From Stenotrophomonas chelatiphaga (lineage in GTDB: Bacteria > Pseudomonadota > Gammaproteobacteria > Xanthomonadales > Xanthomonadaceae): a stretch of DNA of 51,729 bases. Numbering within the stretch: position 1 is the first letter of the stretch; each line of letters begins with the position of its first letter. Shown here piece by piece: positions 7,941 to 17,370 of the stretch. The notes beneath the pieces are model-generated. The model was not told the DNA's origin. It saw only the letters and a list, made by a program, of their open reading frames with translations, and did no database searches. A program made the translations under genes and the position numbers. The stretch spans positions 1 through 51,729 of the forward strand of contig NZ_LDJK01000049.1 of assembly GCF_001431535.1 (NCBI RefSeq). Reading direction: 5' to 3'.

Positions 7941-8210
7941 CCGGGCGGCCTGCAGCGGGCGCGTACAGGCAGCGCAACGGCTCGTCGTTCGGTGAGAAGT
8001 GGCGAGGATTCGGTGACAACCCGTGCGTGACACCGATTACAGCTGAATCGTACGGTCATCCACGCCGCCGCTGGCCGTCTTCTACCGGACTGCATCCTAC
8101 GTCCCGCGCGGCGCTTCTCTGAATACCCGGGCCCAGCGGCTGGGTCGGCGCATCGCACCGACGGGCCTGCGGGACGGGGGTGCGTTGCCCGTCGAATCGT
8201 GAGGTGCTGG

Positions 8211-11200
8211 ATGAACAAGATTTTCTGTCGTGTATGGAGCCGCTCGCTGCAGCAGCTGGTGGTGGCGTCGGAGCTGGCCACCCGTGGTCGCTGCCAGGGC
8301 GGCCGACGCCGCCTGTCCGGATGCGTGGTAGCCGGTGCAATGCTGCTGCCCGCATGGACGGCGATGGCTTCGGGGAAGGTTCCCATCGTGGCCGCGGCAG
8401 CCGCACAGACCGGCTATGTGGCCATTGGCGGCAGCAACGACGGAAGCGACGACGCATCGGCAGGCGGTGACGAGGCGGTGGCTGTAGGTGTGCTGGCGCG
8501 TGCCCAGGGCGCCGATGCCACGGCGGTTGGCAGCCAGGCGCGGGCGACGGCCGTGGGCGCATCGGCGTTCGGCAGTGGCGCACGTGCGACGGCGGGATCG
8601 GCCACGGCGGTTGGGCAGAGCGCGCGCGCACTGGCCACCGGCGCCGCTGCGTTCGGTCAGAATGCGACGGTCAGCGCCGCCGGGGCGGGGTCGGTCGCGG
8701 TGGGTGCGTATGCACAGGCCGAGGCGGCGGATGCGGTCGCCCTGGGCGGCAATGCGCTGGCGGATCGCAACGGCACGGTGTCGGTGGGCCGGCAAGGGCA
8801 GGAGCGCCAGATCGTCAACGTCAGGGCAGGCACCGAAGCGACCGACGCGGTCAACGTCGCCCAGTTGAACGAGGTCAAGGACCAGATCGGCGATCTGGAT
8901 TACATCGCCATCGAAGGCGATCCCGACCGCAATGACCGCGCCTCCGCCAGCGGCGATACCGCCATCGCCATCGGCTCGCGTGCTACTGCCGAGGGCAATG
9001 CGACAACCGCCGTGGGGGCCGAGGCCTGGGTGCGGGGCGTGGGCAGTTCGGCCTTCGGCCAGGGCGCCAGCGTGATCGGCGACGCCGGCACCGCGATCGG
9101 CCAGGGCAGCGTGGCTGCAGGTTTTGGCAACACTGCGGTGGGCGCCAGTGCGTCCGCCGAGGGGGACCAGGCAGCGACGGCGCTGGGCGCGCTGAGCACG
9201 GCGATGGGACAAGGCTCCACCGCGGTCGGCGCACAGGCGCAGGCCTATGGTCCGGGCAGCTTCGCCGCGGGCTACAACGCGGGCACCAACGGCGAGGCCG
9301 GCGTGGCCATCGGCGCCAATGCCGTTGCCGCCGGGGGTGACTTCACCGTGGCGGTGGGCGGGAACACGCAGGCCACAGGGAACGGGGCCACCTCACTCGG
9401 TGCCGGCGCACTGGCCCGCGGCGACAACGCCAGCGCCCTGGGAGGCTTGGCCACTGCGGTAGGCGCGTCGGCGCTGGCCGTAGGCCGCAATGCCTCGGCG
9501 CAGGGCAACGGAAGTGCGGCGCTGGGGGCCAACAGCCACGCCGATGCCGACCATGCCCTGGCAGCGGGGGACACTGCGCTTGCAGCCGGCGAAGCGTCGG
9601 TGGCGCTGGGCCACGGAGCCACCGCGCTAGGCGAACGCGCCATCGCACAGGGCAGCGGCGCGGTTGCCACGGCGCAATCGGCAATCGCGCTCGGCAATGG
9701 CAGCACGGTTGAAGGACCGGGCGCGATGGCGCTGGGCGCGGAGTACGTCTGCGATGGCATCTGCACTGAAACCAACACCACGGCCAGCGGTCGCAACAGC
9801 ATGGCCCTCGGTGCATCGGCGCGCGCGTCCGGTAACGACTCGGTGGCTTCCGGACCGATGAGCGCTGCCTTCGGTGAGCAGGCAGTGGCAGTGGGACCGC
9901 ATTCGCAGGCATACGGCAACAACAGCACCGCCATTGGTCAAGGTGCGCTGAGCAAAGGGGCCAACAACATCGCACTGGGCAACAATGCGCACGCGGCCGG
10001 CGGCGACAATCCGGCCGTGCTGAGCAACAACATCGCCATCGGCAGCGACAGCCTGGCCGATTACGTGTACTCCACCGCATTGGGCACCCAGGCGCGCGCC
10101 ACCGGGCTGGGCTCGATGGCACTGGGCTGGACCGCCACGGCGACCGGGTGGAACGGCATCGCACTCGGCACATCGGCAGATGCGAGCGAAGCGTTTGCCG
10201 TCGCGGTCGGTAGCACCAGCCGGGCTGAGGCCTACCAGGCCACCGCAATCGGAGCGAGCGCGCATGCTTCCGGCAGTGCATCCACTGCCGTCGGCGGCAG
10301 CAGCACGGCCGAAGGCGTCGGCGGCGTAGCAGTCGGGAAGCTGGCTTACAGCCACGGTGACTACGCCACTGCCCTGGGCACGATGGCGATCGCCTACGCC
10401 GACCGCAGCGTGGCCATCGGCAATTCATGGGTGCAGGAGCAGGCGGATGACAGCGTCGCGCTTGGCCACGGCTCGCTGGCGACGCGCGCCAATTCGGTGT
10501 CCGTCGGCGCGTCGCAGGAATGGTTTGATGCACTGAGTGATCGACACGGTGTGATGCAACGCCAGATCACCGATGTGGCTGCAGGCACCGAAGCGACCGA
10601 CGCGGTCAACCTGGGCCAGTTGAAGGCGGTGGAAGCCAAAGCGGGCAACGGACGTTACGTCGCGGTCGACGGTGCCGGCGATGGCAGTGACGATCCGGTC
10701 GCCACGGGCACGGGCGCCTCGGCTTTCGGGCCACAGGCGATGGCCGACGGCGAGGGCAGCGTTGCCGTGGGTGCACAGTCATTGGCGCTTGGCGAAGGAT
10801 CCATCAGTGTGGGAGCAACCAGCACCGCGGTCGGTACCCATGCCGTTGCGCTCGGGCAAGGGGCCAGTTCCAGTAGTGACTTCACCACTGCAGTGGGCGG
10901 AACCTATGTCGGACCGGTGGATGGCCAGCCGGTCCAGCGTGTCACCACCGCCGCCGCTGCAGGCGCAAGCGCGTTTGGCGCTGGCGCCCAGGCAACAGGG
11001 GTGAACGCACTTGCCCTGGGTACAGCTTCGACGGCGGAAGACCAGGGCACGGCCGTGGGCTTTGGCGCTTCGGCCCGCAGTGGCTATGGCACGGCAGTGG
11101 GTACCTACAGCCAGGCCGAATCGGAAGGCACCGCCATCGGCTATGGCGCCAAGGCGTTGCTGCATGGTGCCACCGCGTTGGGATGGAATGCGGAGGCCAC

Positions 11201-12503
11201 GGGTCTGTATGCGCTTGCGTTGGGCCTCGGAAGCCGTGCGACGCAATGGAGCGCGCTCGCCCTTGGACCGTTCGCTGAGGCAACGGGAAGTGCCAGCATC
11301 GCCCTCGGTGAGTTTGCCACGAGCAGTGGTGCGGACAGTCTCGCGATCGGTTCATCGGCCCAGGCATCGGGATCGAACTCAATGGCGCTGGGCTCCTCGG
11401 CCGTGGCCACTGCAAACGATTCGGTTGCCCTGGGTGCCGGGAGCGTAGCAGACCGCCTCGGCACGCTCTCCGTCGGCAGTGCGGGACACGAACGCCAGAT
11501 CACCAACGTCGCTGACGCGACAGAAGGAACCGATGCGGTCAACAAGCGTCAGATGGACACGGCACTCGCGGATATCGGTAGTGACATCGGCGACCTGGCT
11601 GCGACCGCGGTGCGGTACGACGGCAAGGACAAGGCACGCATCAGCCTGGAAGGCGAACAGGGCACTACGCTGAGTAACCTCAAGGCGGGCGTGGGCCGCA
11701 GCGATGCCGTCAATGTTGACCAGTTGCAGGGAGTGGTACGTGCGCTGGGAGGCGGCGCCGAGCTCGGTGGCGACGGGATGCTGATCGGGCCGGTGTACAC
11801 GGTCCAGGGTGCTCGATTCGGCAACGTCGGCGGCGCGGTAAGCGCGCTGGATGGTGCGCTGAGCGGGTTGGATGCACGCGTGGGCGTGCTTGAATCCCAT
11901 CCGGGATCGGGCAGTGGCGGTGGTGGCGGTAGCGGTGGCGGTGGGAAGGTTCCCGTGGTGGACCCGCCGGCGGACGATGGGCTGGTGGCTGCAGGCAGCG
12001 GCGCCGGCTCGGTCGCGATCGGCGAGGGCTCCGTTGCGCACGAGCCGAACACGGTGTCGGTCGGCAGCGCGGACAACGCCCGTCGCATCACCAACGTCGG
12101 TACTGGCAGCGCGGCAACCGATGCAGCCAACGTCGGACAGATGCAGGCAGGCGACGCGCAGACGCTGGCGTCGGCACGCGCGTACACCGATTCGCGCTTC
12201 CAGCAGATCGACGATCGCTTCGTCGACCTGAGCCAGGACCTGGACCGCCGCCTGGGCCAGCAGGACCGGCGCATTGATCGCCAGGGTGCGATGAGCAGCG
12301 CCATGATGAACATGGCGATCAACGCATCGGGCAGCCGCAGTTCACGGGGTCGCGTGGCCGTGGGCGCGGGCTGGCAGAACGGTGAGCAGGCGCTGTCGGT
12401 CGGCTATGGCAAGCAGATCGGTGAGCGCGCCAGCTTCAGCCTGGGCGGCGCGTTCAGCGGTAACGACCGCTCGGCGGGCGTCGGTTTCGGCATCGATCTG
12501 TGA
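8211..12503 (+). CDS. YadA-like trimeric autotransporter adhesin (type Vc)
   Basis: This 1430-residue surface adhesin is expected to trimerise in the outer membrane. It starts with an extended signal peptide region (MNKIFCRVWSRSLQQLVVAS, residues 1-20, then ELATRG), with cleavage near residue 50 to 55. The body is mostly 14-residue YadA head repeats of the AxAxG..A type, arranged in three modules each opening with Y(V/I)A(I/V)xG. Modules close with necks RQIVNV..TDAVNVAQL (about residue 211), RQITDV..TDAVNLGQL (796) and RQITNV..TDAVNKRQM (1107). Further necks lie near 1164 and 1303. A Gly/Ser-rich linker spans 1232-1245. The last about 70 residues are the YadA anchor beta-barrel segment (SSAMMNMAINAS to GVGFGIDL). 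Start at 8211 follows GAGGTG; an in-frame ATG at 8199 would break the ESPR. Confidence 0.95.
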   Translation: MNKIFCRVWSRSLQQLVVASELATRGRCQGGRRRLSGCVVAGAMLLPAWTAMASGKVPIVAAAAAQTGYVAIGGSNDGSDDASAGGDEAVAVGVLARAQGADATAVGSQARATAVGASAFGSGARATAGSATAVGQSARALATGAAAFGQNATVSAAGAGSVAVGAYAQAEAADAVALGGNALADRNGTVSVGRQGQERQIVNVRAGTEATDAVNVAQLNEVKDQIGDLDYIAIEGDPDRNDRASASGDTAIAIGSRATAEGNATTAVGAEAWVRGVGSSAFGQGASVIGDAGTAIGQGSVAAGFGNTAVGASASAEGDQAATALGALSTAMGQGSTAVGAQAQAYGPGSFAAGYNAGTNGEAGVAIGANAVAAGGDFTVAVGGNTQATGNGATSLGAGALARGDNASALGGLATAVGASALAVGRNASAQGNGSAALGANSHADADHALAAGDTALAAGEASVALGHGATALGERAIAQGSGAVATAQSAIALGNGSTVEGPGAMALGAEYVCDGICTETNTTASGRNSMALGASARASGNDSVASGPMSAAFGEQAVAVGPHSQAYGNNSTAIGQGALSKGANNIALGNNAHAAGGDNPAVLSNNIAIGSDSLADYVYSTALGTQARATGLGSMALGWTATATGWNGIALGTSADASEAFAVAVGSTSRAEAYQATAIGASAHASGSASTAVGGSSTAEGVGGVAVGKLAYSHGDYATALGTMAIAYADRSVAIGNSWVQEQADDSVALGHGSLATRANSVSVGASQEWFDALSDRHGVMQRQITDVAAGTEATDAVNLGQLKAVEAKAGNGRYVAVDGAGDGSDDPVATGTGASAFGPQAMADGEGSVAVGAQSLALGEGSISVGATSTAVGTHAVALGQGASSSSDFTTAVGGTYVGPVDGQPVQRVTTAAAAGASAFGAGAQATGVNALALGTASTAEDQGTAVGFGASARSGYGTAVGTYSQAESEGTAIGYGAKALLHGATALGWNAEATGLYALALGLGSRATQWSALALGPFAEATGSASIALGEFATSSGADSLAIGSSAQASGSNSMALGSSAVATANDSVALGAGSVADRLGTLSVGSAGHERQITNVADATEGTDAVNKRQMDTALADIGSDIGDLAATAVRYDGKDKARISLEGEQGTTLSNLKAGVGRSDAVNVDQLQGVVRALGGGAELGGDGMLIGPVYTVQGARFGNVGGAVSALDGALSGLDARVGVLESHPGSGSGGGGGSGGGGKVPVVDPPADDGLVAAGSGAGSVAIGEGSVAHEPNTVSVGSADNARRITNVGTGSAATDAANVGQMQAGDAQTLASARAYTDSRFQQIDDRFVDLSQDLDRRLGQQDRRIDRQGAMSSAMMNMAINASGSRSSRGRVAVGAGWQNGEQALSVGYGKQIGERASFSLGGAFSGNDRSAGVGFGIDL

Positions 12504-12510
12504 ACCCCGG

Positions 12511-12532
12511 GGCCGCTCCGGACGGAGCGGCC
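12511..12532. terminator. Hairpin after the autotransporter gene
   Basis: A perfect 9-bp stem, GGCCGCTCC (12511-12519) and GGAGCGGCC (12524-12532) with loop GGAC, lies eight bases after the adhesin stop and is followed by the pyrimidine-rich TCCTTCCT. It could be a weak or partial terminator between the adhesin and the protease gene. The lack of a real T-run leaves read-through likely. Confidence 0.5.
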
Positions 12533-12565
12533 TCCTTCCTGATGGTCTCTTCTGGAGAAACTCGC

Positions 12566-14410
12566 ATGCGTCAACGCTTCACTCCCCAGGCCGGTGTCCT
12601 GGCCCTCGCCATTTCGCTCGGCACCGTGCCGATGCTGGCCCACGCCGCCGACGTTGCCGTGGCGCGTACCGTGGTCCCGCTGCAGCAGCTGCCCGCTGAA
12701 CCCGCCGTTGCACCGGTGCAACGCTTCATCATCAAGTACAAGCCCGGCAGCGCGCCCGCGCGCGATCGCAGCCGCGTGCAGTCCAGCCTGGGCACTGCCG
12801 CTGCCCAGAGTGTCGGCGTGCACCCTTCGCGCGCACCGTTGGGCCTGAAGGCACTGCGTCGCGGCGCCACCGGTGCGGAAATCGTGGCGGCGTCGCGTCC
12901 GCTGGACAACGTCGAAGCGCAGTCCGTGCTGCGCCAGCTGCGACAGGATCCTGACGTGCTGTACGCCCAGCTGGATGGGTTCAAGCACGCATTCGACCTG
13001 ATGCCAAACGATCCGCAGCTGCCGATCTACCAGTGGGACCTGCTCAATACGGTGGGCGGCATCCACGGTCCACAGGCCTGGGACCACAGCACCGGCAAAG
13101 GCGTGGTGGTGGCGGTGCTGGATTCGGGTTCCACGCCGCATGTGGACCTGAAGGACAACCTGATCCCCGGTTACGATTTCGTGTCCTGGTACGGCCAATC
13201 GCCTGATCAGCCCGATATCGCCGGCGATGGCGACGGGCGCGATCCCGATGCCACCGATACCGGTGACTGGACCGACGCTTCCATGCCCTGGTGCGGTGGC
13301 AGCGCCGACAGCAGCTGGCACGGCACCCATGTGGCCGGCACCGTAGCGGCGATGACCAACAACGGGCTTGGCGTGGCGGGAACCGCGTGGGGGGCGAAGG
13401 TGCAGCCGGTGCGCGTGCTGGGCCATTGCGGTGGCCTGACCTCCGATATCGCCGATGCGATCGTCTGGGCCGCGGGCGGCAGCATCGACGGGGTGCCGGT
13501 CAATCCGACCCCGGCCGATGTGATCAACATGAGCCTGGGCGGACGTGGCGCCTGCTCGCAGGACCCGGCCACGCAGGAGGCGATCGATTTCGCCGTGTCG
13601 CGTGGCACCACGGTGGTGGTCGCGGCGGGCAACAACAACGCCGATGCCTCGCAGTTCAGTCCTGCAAGCTGCGACAACGTCATCACCGTGGGCGCCACCG
13701 GCGTGGGCGGCACGATCGCCAGCTACACCAACTACGGACCACGCGTGGACCTGGCCGCTCCGGGTGGCGATCCGGACAGTGGCGCCGGGATATCACGAGG
13801 CTATGTCTGGTCCACCGGCAATGATGGCGCGACGGTGGCAGGCCGGGACATCATCGTCGGCATGGTAGGCACCTCGATGGCATCGCCGCATGTGGCGGGC
13901 ATCGTGGCGCTGATGCAGTCGGCGGCGGTGGCTGCGGGCAAGGATGCGTTGACGCCTGCGAAGGTGCGCGAGCTGTTGGTGGAGTCGGTGCGTCCGTTCC
14001 CGGTGCAGCCGCCGGCCAACCGCTCCATTGGTGCGGGGCTTGCCGATGCCGGCCGTGCGGTGCAGCTGGCACTGGGCAATACGCTGCCGGAGCCGCCGGT
14101 ACCTGAACTGCAGAGTGGCGTGTTGCTGCAGGGGCTGGGCGGTGGCCAGGCGCAGTCGTTGCTGTACCGGGTCGAGGTGCCTGCCGGCACGCGCAGCCTC
14201 AACCTGCGCAGCCTCGGCGGCCGCGGTGATGTCAGTCTGTATGCCGCGCCCGGCGCCCCCCCTTCGGTGGAAGATGCGGCGTACCGCTCCCGCCGTGCCG
14301 GCACTGCCGAAGCGATCGTGGTGGCCAGTCCGCAGCCGGGCACCTGGTACCTGCGGGTGGTAGGCGAGGCGACCTTCAATGGCGTCAGCGTGCTGGCCCT
14401 GGCGCGCTGA
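12566..14410 (+). CDS. Secreted S8 family (subtilisin-like) serine protease
   Basis: The 614-residue exported protease has a Sec signal peptide ending AHA (about residue 27) and a propeptide of roughly 100 residues. The peptidase S8 domain has its triad in view: Asp186 (VVAVLDSGSTPH), His252 (SSWHGTHVAGTVAA) and Ser437 (GTSMASPHVAGIVAL), with the oxyanion Asn in VAAGNNNADAS. A C-terminal beta domain of the pre-peptidase (PPC) type follows (SLLYRVEVPAGTRSLNLR to GTWYLRVVGE). This architecture is common in extracellular proteases of Stenotrophomonas and Xanthomonas. The Met at 12566 is preceded by TGGAGA and opens the signal peptide. It lies 62 bp after the adhesin gene; processing of surface proteins is possible but unproven. 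Confidence 0.94.
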   Translation: MRQRFTPQAGVLALAISLGTVPMLAHAADVAVARTVVPLQQLPAEPAVAPVQRFIIKYKPGSAPARDRSRVQSSLGTAAAQSVGVHPSRAPLGLKALRRGATGAEIVAASRPLDNVEAQSVLRQLRQDPDVLYAQLDGFKHAFDLMPNDPQLPIYQWDLLNTVGGIHGPQAWDHSTGKGVVVAVLDSGSTPHVDLKDNLIPGYDFVSWYGQSPDQPDIAGDGDGRDPDATDTGDWTDASMPWCGGSADSSWHGTHVAGTVAAMTNNGLGVAGTAWGAKVQPVRVLGHCGGLTSDIADAIVWAAGGSIDGVPVNPTPADVINMSLGGRGACSQDPATQEAIDFAVSRGTTVVVAAGNNNADASQFSPASCDNVITVGATGVGGTIASYTNYGPRVDLAAPGGDPDSGAGISRGYVWSTGNDGATVAGRDIIVGMVGTSMASPHVAGIVALMQSAAVAAGKDALTPAKVRELLVESVRPFPVQPPANRSIGAGLADAGRAVQLALGNTLPEPPVPELQSGVLLQGLGGGQAQSLLYRVEVPAGTRSLNLRSLGGRGDVSLYAAPGAPPSVEDAAYRSRRAGTAEAIVVASPQPGTWYLRVVGEATFNGVSVLALAR

Positions 14411-14432
14411 CCCTGCGTCGCATCCGCGAAAG

Positions 14433-14463
14433 CATCAGGGGCCGCCCTCGGCGGCCCCTGATG
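14433..14463. terminator. Bidirectional hairpin between convergent genes
   Basis: A perfect 14-bp stem, CATCAGGGGCCGCC (14433-14446) and GGCGGCCCCTGATG (14450-14463) with loop CTC, sits between the stop codons of the plus-strand protease and the minus-strand hydrolase. Position and stability suggest a shared terminator, although T-runs are absent on both sides. Confidence 0.65.
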
Positions 14464-14467
14464 CCGC

Positions 14468-15460
14468 TCAGGGGCGTGCAGCAAGAAAGCGCAGCAGTGC
14501 GCTGTTGAACGCTGCCGGGTCCTGCACCTGCGGCGAATGTCCCAGCGTGGCGAACTCCACCAGCTGCGCTGCCGGGATGGCCGCGGCCGCGGCCTTGCCC
14601 AACGCAGGGTAGTCGCCCAGCGTTGCCTTCACCGCAGGCGGTGCCAGGTCGCGGCCGATGGCGGTGCGGTCGGTCTGGCCAATGAACAACGTGGTCGGCA
14701 CCGTGATGTTCTTCAGTTCGTAGACCACCGGCTGGTTGAACACCATGTCCGAGGTCAGCGCCTGGCTCCACGCCACTGCCTCCTTGCCCGGCCCGGCATA
14801 CATGCCGGCCTGCATCCGCGCCCACTGCTCGAACTGCGGCTTCCAGTCGCCGTTGTAGTACACATCCAGCTGGTACTTCCTGATCGAATCGAAACTGGTT
14901 TTCAGTTCGTTCGCATACCAGGCATCGACGCTTCGCCACGGCACGCCGAGTGCCTTCCAGTCTTCCAGGCCGATCGGATTGACCAGTGACAACGACTGCG
15001 TGGCATCCGGGTAGATCAGCGCATAGCGCGCTGCCAGCATGCCGCCCATCGAATGACCGACGATGTGCGCGCGCTGCACGCCCAGCGCCTGCAGCAGCGC
15101 ATGCGTGTTGGCTGCGAGCTGTCCGAACGAATACTGGTAGCCCGCTGGCTTGCTGGACTTGCAGAAGCCCACCTGGTCCGGCGCGATCACCCGATAGCCA
15201 GCATCGAGCAGCGGCTGGAAGCTTTCTTTCCAGGTTGCCGCGCAGAAGTTCTTGCCGTGCAGCAGGACCACGGTGCCGATCGGCGTACGCGAGGGGGACA
15301 GGTCCAGATAGGCCATTTCCAGCGCCTGGCGCTGCGACTGCAGCGCGAAGGTCTTTACCGGATGGGGGTAATCGAAGCCTTCCAGGCGTGCGCCGTAGCT
15401 GTCGGCGGCGAGTGCGGTGAAGGGAAGGCAGGCAAGCAGGGAGACGGCCAACAGGCGCAT
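14468..15460 (-). CDS. Exported alpha/beta hydrolase
   Basis: The 330-residue protein has a signal peptide (MRLLAVSLLACLPFTALAADSYG, cleavage after ALA) followed by an alpha/beta hydrolase fold. The oxyanion-hole segment VVLLHGKNFCAATW, the nucleophile elbow IVGHSMGGMLAARYA and the C-terminal acid/His positions in FIGQTDRTAIGRDL and TLGHSPQVQDPAAF are all present, so an active serine hydrolase is expected. Similar proteins are annotated generically as hydrolases; the substrate cannot be read from sequence. An exported location is unusual for many cytosolic members and suggests ester or lipid substrates outside the cytoplasm. It is monocistronic, with a 23-bp tandem repeat just upstream. Confidence 0.88.
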   Translation of the reverse strand: MRLLAVSLLACLPFTALAADSYGARLEGFDYPHPVKTFALQSQRQALEMAYLDLSPSRTPIGTVVLLHGKNFCAATWKESFQPLLDAGYRVIAPDQVGFCKSSKPAGYQYSFGQLAANTHALLQALGVQRAHIVGHSMGGMLAARYALIYPDATQSLSLVNPIGLEDWKALGVPWRSVDAWYANELKTSFDSIRKYQLDVYYNGDWKPQFEQWARMQAGMYAGPGKEAVAWSQALTSDMVFNQPVVYELKNITVPTTLFIGQTDRTAIGRDLAPPAVKATLGDYPALGKAAAAAIPAAQLVEFATLGHSPQVQDPAAFNSALLRFLAARP

Positions 15461-15512
15461 GGGGGGCTCCGGGGGGAAAGCCTGAGGTTACCCCGAAAAG
15501 CGTGACGACCAA

Positions 15513-15604
15513 CGGTCGTCACCCACCTCAAGCGGCGGTCGTCACCCACCTCAAGCGGCGGCCGTCATCCGCCTGCAGCGGCGCCGTCATCCACCGTCAG
15601 CGAC
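15513..15604. repeat. 23-bp tandem repeat, about four copies
   Basis: Two identical 23-bp units (15513-15535 and 15536-15558) are followed by a diverged copy (15559-15581) and a further degenerate copy (about 15582-15604). Units share the core CGTCACCCACC and end AGCGG. The array lies between the sdaA stop (15619) and the start of the exported hydrolase (15460), both on the minus strand. It therefore occupies most of the hydrolase 5' region. Confidence 0.8.
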
Positions 15605-15618
15605 GGTGTTCAGCGCGC

Positions 15619-17001
15619 TCAGCACTCGATGACGTTGACCGCCAGCCCGCCGCGGCTGGTTTCCTTGTACTTGTCCTGCATGTCGCGGCCGGTGTCGCGC
15701 ATGGTCTTGATGACCTTGTCCAGCGATACCTTGTGCTTGCCATCGCCGCGCATCGCCATGCGCGAAGCATTGATCGCCTTCACCGCGCCCATCGCGTTGC
15801 GTTCGATGCAGGGAATCTGCACCAGGCCGCCGATCGGATCGCAGGTCAGGCCAAGGTTGTGCTCCATGCCGATCTCGGCGGCATTCTCGATCTGGCTGGG
15901 GCTGCCGCCGAGCGCGGCGACCAGGCCACCGGCGGCCATCGAGCAGGCCACGCCCACCTCGCCCTGGCAGCCGACTTCGGCACCGGAAATCGAGGCGTTT
16001 TCCTTGTACAGGATGCCGATCGCTGCCGAGGTCAGCAGGAAGTCGAAGATCCGCTGTTCGTTCGCGCCCGGGCAGAAACGGTCGAAGTAGTGCAGTACCG
16101 CCGGCAGCACACCGGCCGCGCCGTTGGTCGGGGCGGTCACCACGCGGCCGCCGGCAGCGTTCTCTTCGTTCACCGCCAGCGCGTACAGGTTGACCCAGTC
16201 CAGCGTGGTCAGCGGGTCGCGCATTGCGGCTTCCGGCTTGGACGACAGCTCGCGGTGCAGCGCCGGCGCGCGGCGGCCCACCTTCAACCCGCCGGGCAGC
16301 ACGCCTTCCTGGCGGATGCCGCGGGCCACGCAGGCCTGCATCGCTTCCCAGATCTCACGCAGCTGGGCGCGGATATCGTCTTCGCTGCGCCAGGATTTTT
16401 CGTTCTCGAACATCAACTGGGCAATGCTCAGGCCGCTGCGCGCGGTCTGCGCCAGCAGCTCATCGCCACTCTTGAACGGATACGGCAGCGGGGTCTCGTC
16501 GGGCACGATGCGGTCGTCCGCCGCGTCATCCTGGTTGACCACGAAGCCGCCGCCGACCGAGTAATAGTCGCGCGTGGCGATCAGCTCATCGTTGGCGCCG
16601 TAGGCGGTGAAGCGCATGCCGTTGGTGTGGTAGGGCAGCTTCTGGCGCTTGTTCAGGCCCAGGTCGCGTTTTTCGTCGAAGCTGATCTCGTGCTGGCCCA
16701 TCAGGTTGATGCGCTTGCTGGCACGGATGCGTTCCAGCGTCGCCGGGATGATGTCCGGGTCGATCAGGTTCGGTCGCTGGCCTTCCAGCCCCAGCAGGAC
16801 CGCCTTGTCGGTGCCGTGCCCGCGACCGGTCAGCGCCAGCGACCCGTAGACGTCGGCACGGATGCGCACCACGTCCTGCAGCCGGCCGGGGTCCAGAAGC
16901 CAGCGGTGCACGAAGCGCTCGGCGGCCTTCATCGGGCCGACGGTGTGCGAGGAACTCGGGCCAATGCCGATCTTGAAGACGTCGAACGTGCTGACTGCCA
17001 T
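15619..17001 (-). CDS. sdaA: L-serine ammonia-lyase (iron-sulfur)
   Basis: The enzyme deaminates L-serine to pyruvate with a 4Fe-4S cluster. The 460 residues contain both halves of the single-chain bacterial type. The N-terminal beta domain opens [31 protein letters not shown]. The C-terminal alpha domain has [47 protein letters not shown] and [19 protein letters not shown], which supply the cluster cysteines. Length and motifs match E. coli SdaA. The start at 17001 gives the family-typical N terminus. The gene upstream is divergent (glutaredoxin-like). No local pathway partner is apparent. Confidence 0.96.
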   Translation of the reverse strand: MAVSTFDVFKIGIGPSSSHTVGPMKAAERFVHRWLLDPGRLQDVVRIRADVYGSLALTGRGHGTDKAVLLGLEGQRPNLIDPDIIPATLERIRASKRINLMGQHEISFDEKRDLGLNKRQKLPYHTNGMRFTAYGANDELIATRDYYSVGGGFVVNQDDAADDRIVPDETPLPYPFKSGDELLAQTARSGLSIAQLMFENEKSWRSEDDIRAQLREIWEAMQACVARGIRQEGVLPGGLKVGRRAPALHRELSSKPEAAMRDPLTTLDWVNLYALAVNEENAAGGRVVTAPTNGAAGVLPAVLHYFDRFCPGANEQRIFDFLLTSAAIGILYKENASISGAEVGCQGEVGVACSMAAGGLVAALGGSPSQIENAAEIGMEHNLGLTCDPIGGLVQIPCIERNAMGAVKAINASRMAMRGDGKHKVSLDKVIKTMRDTGRDMQDKYKETSRGGLAVNVIEC

Positions 17002-17101
17002 GGATGCCGTGCTGCGGGTACCGGGAAAGCCGCTATTCTAGCGGTTGCCGCAGCCCATCCTTGGCTGCGCCGCAGCAAAGCCGGTCACTGGAGCCCTGTC
17101 T

Positions 17102-17332
17102 GTGTTCATCCTGTACCAGCGCGACGACTGCCAGCTGTGCGACGAGGCGCTGGCGGTGCTCGCCCAGGCGCGTTTTCCTGCCTTCGATTCGCTGTTCATC
17201 GATGACCAGCCGGGGCTCGAACGGCGCTACGGTGCCCGCGTCCCCGTGTTGCGCGATGCCGGATCGGACCGCGAACTGGACTGGCCGTTCGACGCCGCAG
17301 CGGTGCAGGCCTGGCTGGCAGAAGACAGGTAG
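17102..17332 (+). CDS. Small glutaredoxin-like (DUF836-type) protein
   Basis: This short thioredoxin-fold protein of about 76 residues has the CxxC redox motif YQRDDCQLCDEAL near its N terminus and the cis-Pro segment ARVPVLRDAG. Members of this glutaredoxin-like family are small and of unknown physiological partner. I chose GTG at 17102, preceded by GGAG at 17090-17093 with 8-nt spacing, because the protein then starts directly with the first beta strand. An upstream TTG at 17045 would add 19 residues without homology. The stop codon TAG (17330-17332) forms part of the GTAG head of a SMAG repeat. It is divergent from sdaA. Confidence 0.78.
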   Translation: MFILYQRDDCQLCDEALAVLAQARFPAFDSLFIDDQPGLERRYGARVPVLRDAGSDRELDWPFDAAAVQAWLAEDR

Positions 17333-17351
17333 TGCCGGCCGCTGGCCGGCA
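17329..17351. repeat. SMAG (GTAG) REP element
   Basis: GTAG (17329-17332) is followed by a hairpin with 8-bp arms TGCCGGCC (17333-17340) and GGCCGGCA (17344-17351) around GCT. This is the canonical arrangement of Stenotrophomonas SMAG elements. It lies between convergent genes and overlaps the stop codon of the glutaredoxin-like gene. Confidence 0.85.
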
Positions 17352-17370
17352 ACCACCCCAGGCCTGTCGA

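Noticed and set aside
8400..12150. Repeats inside the adhesin considered as a CRISPR-like or tandem DNA array
   Set aside because: The periodicity is at protein level (14-residue YadA head repeats) with diverged DNA and no uniform spacers.
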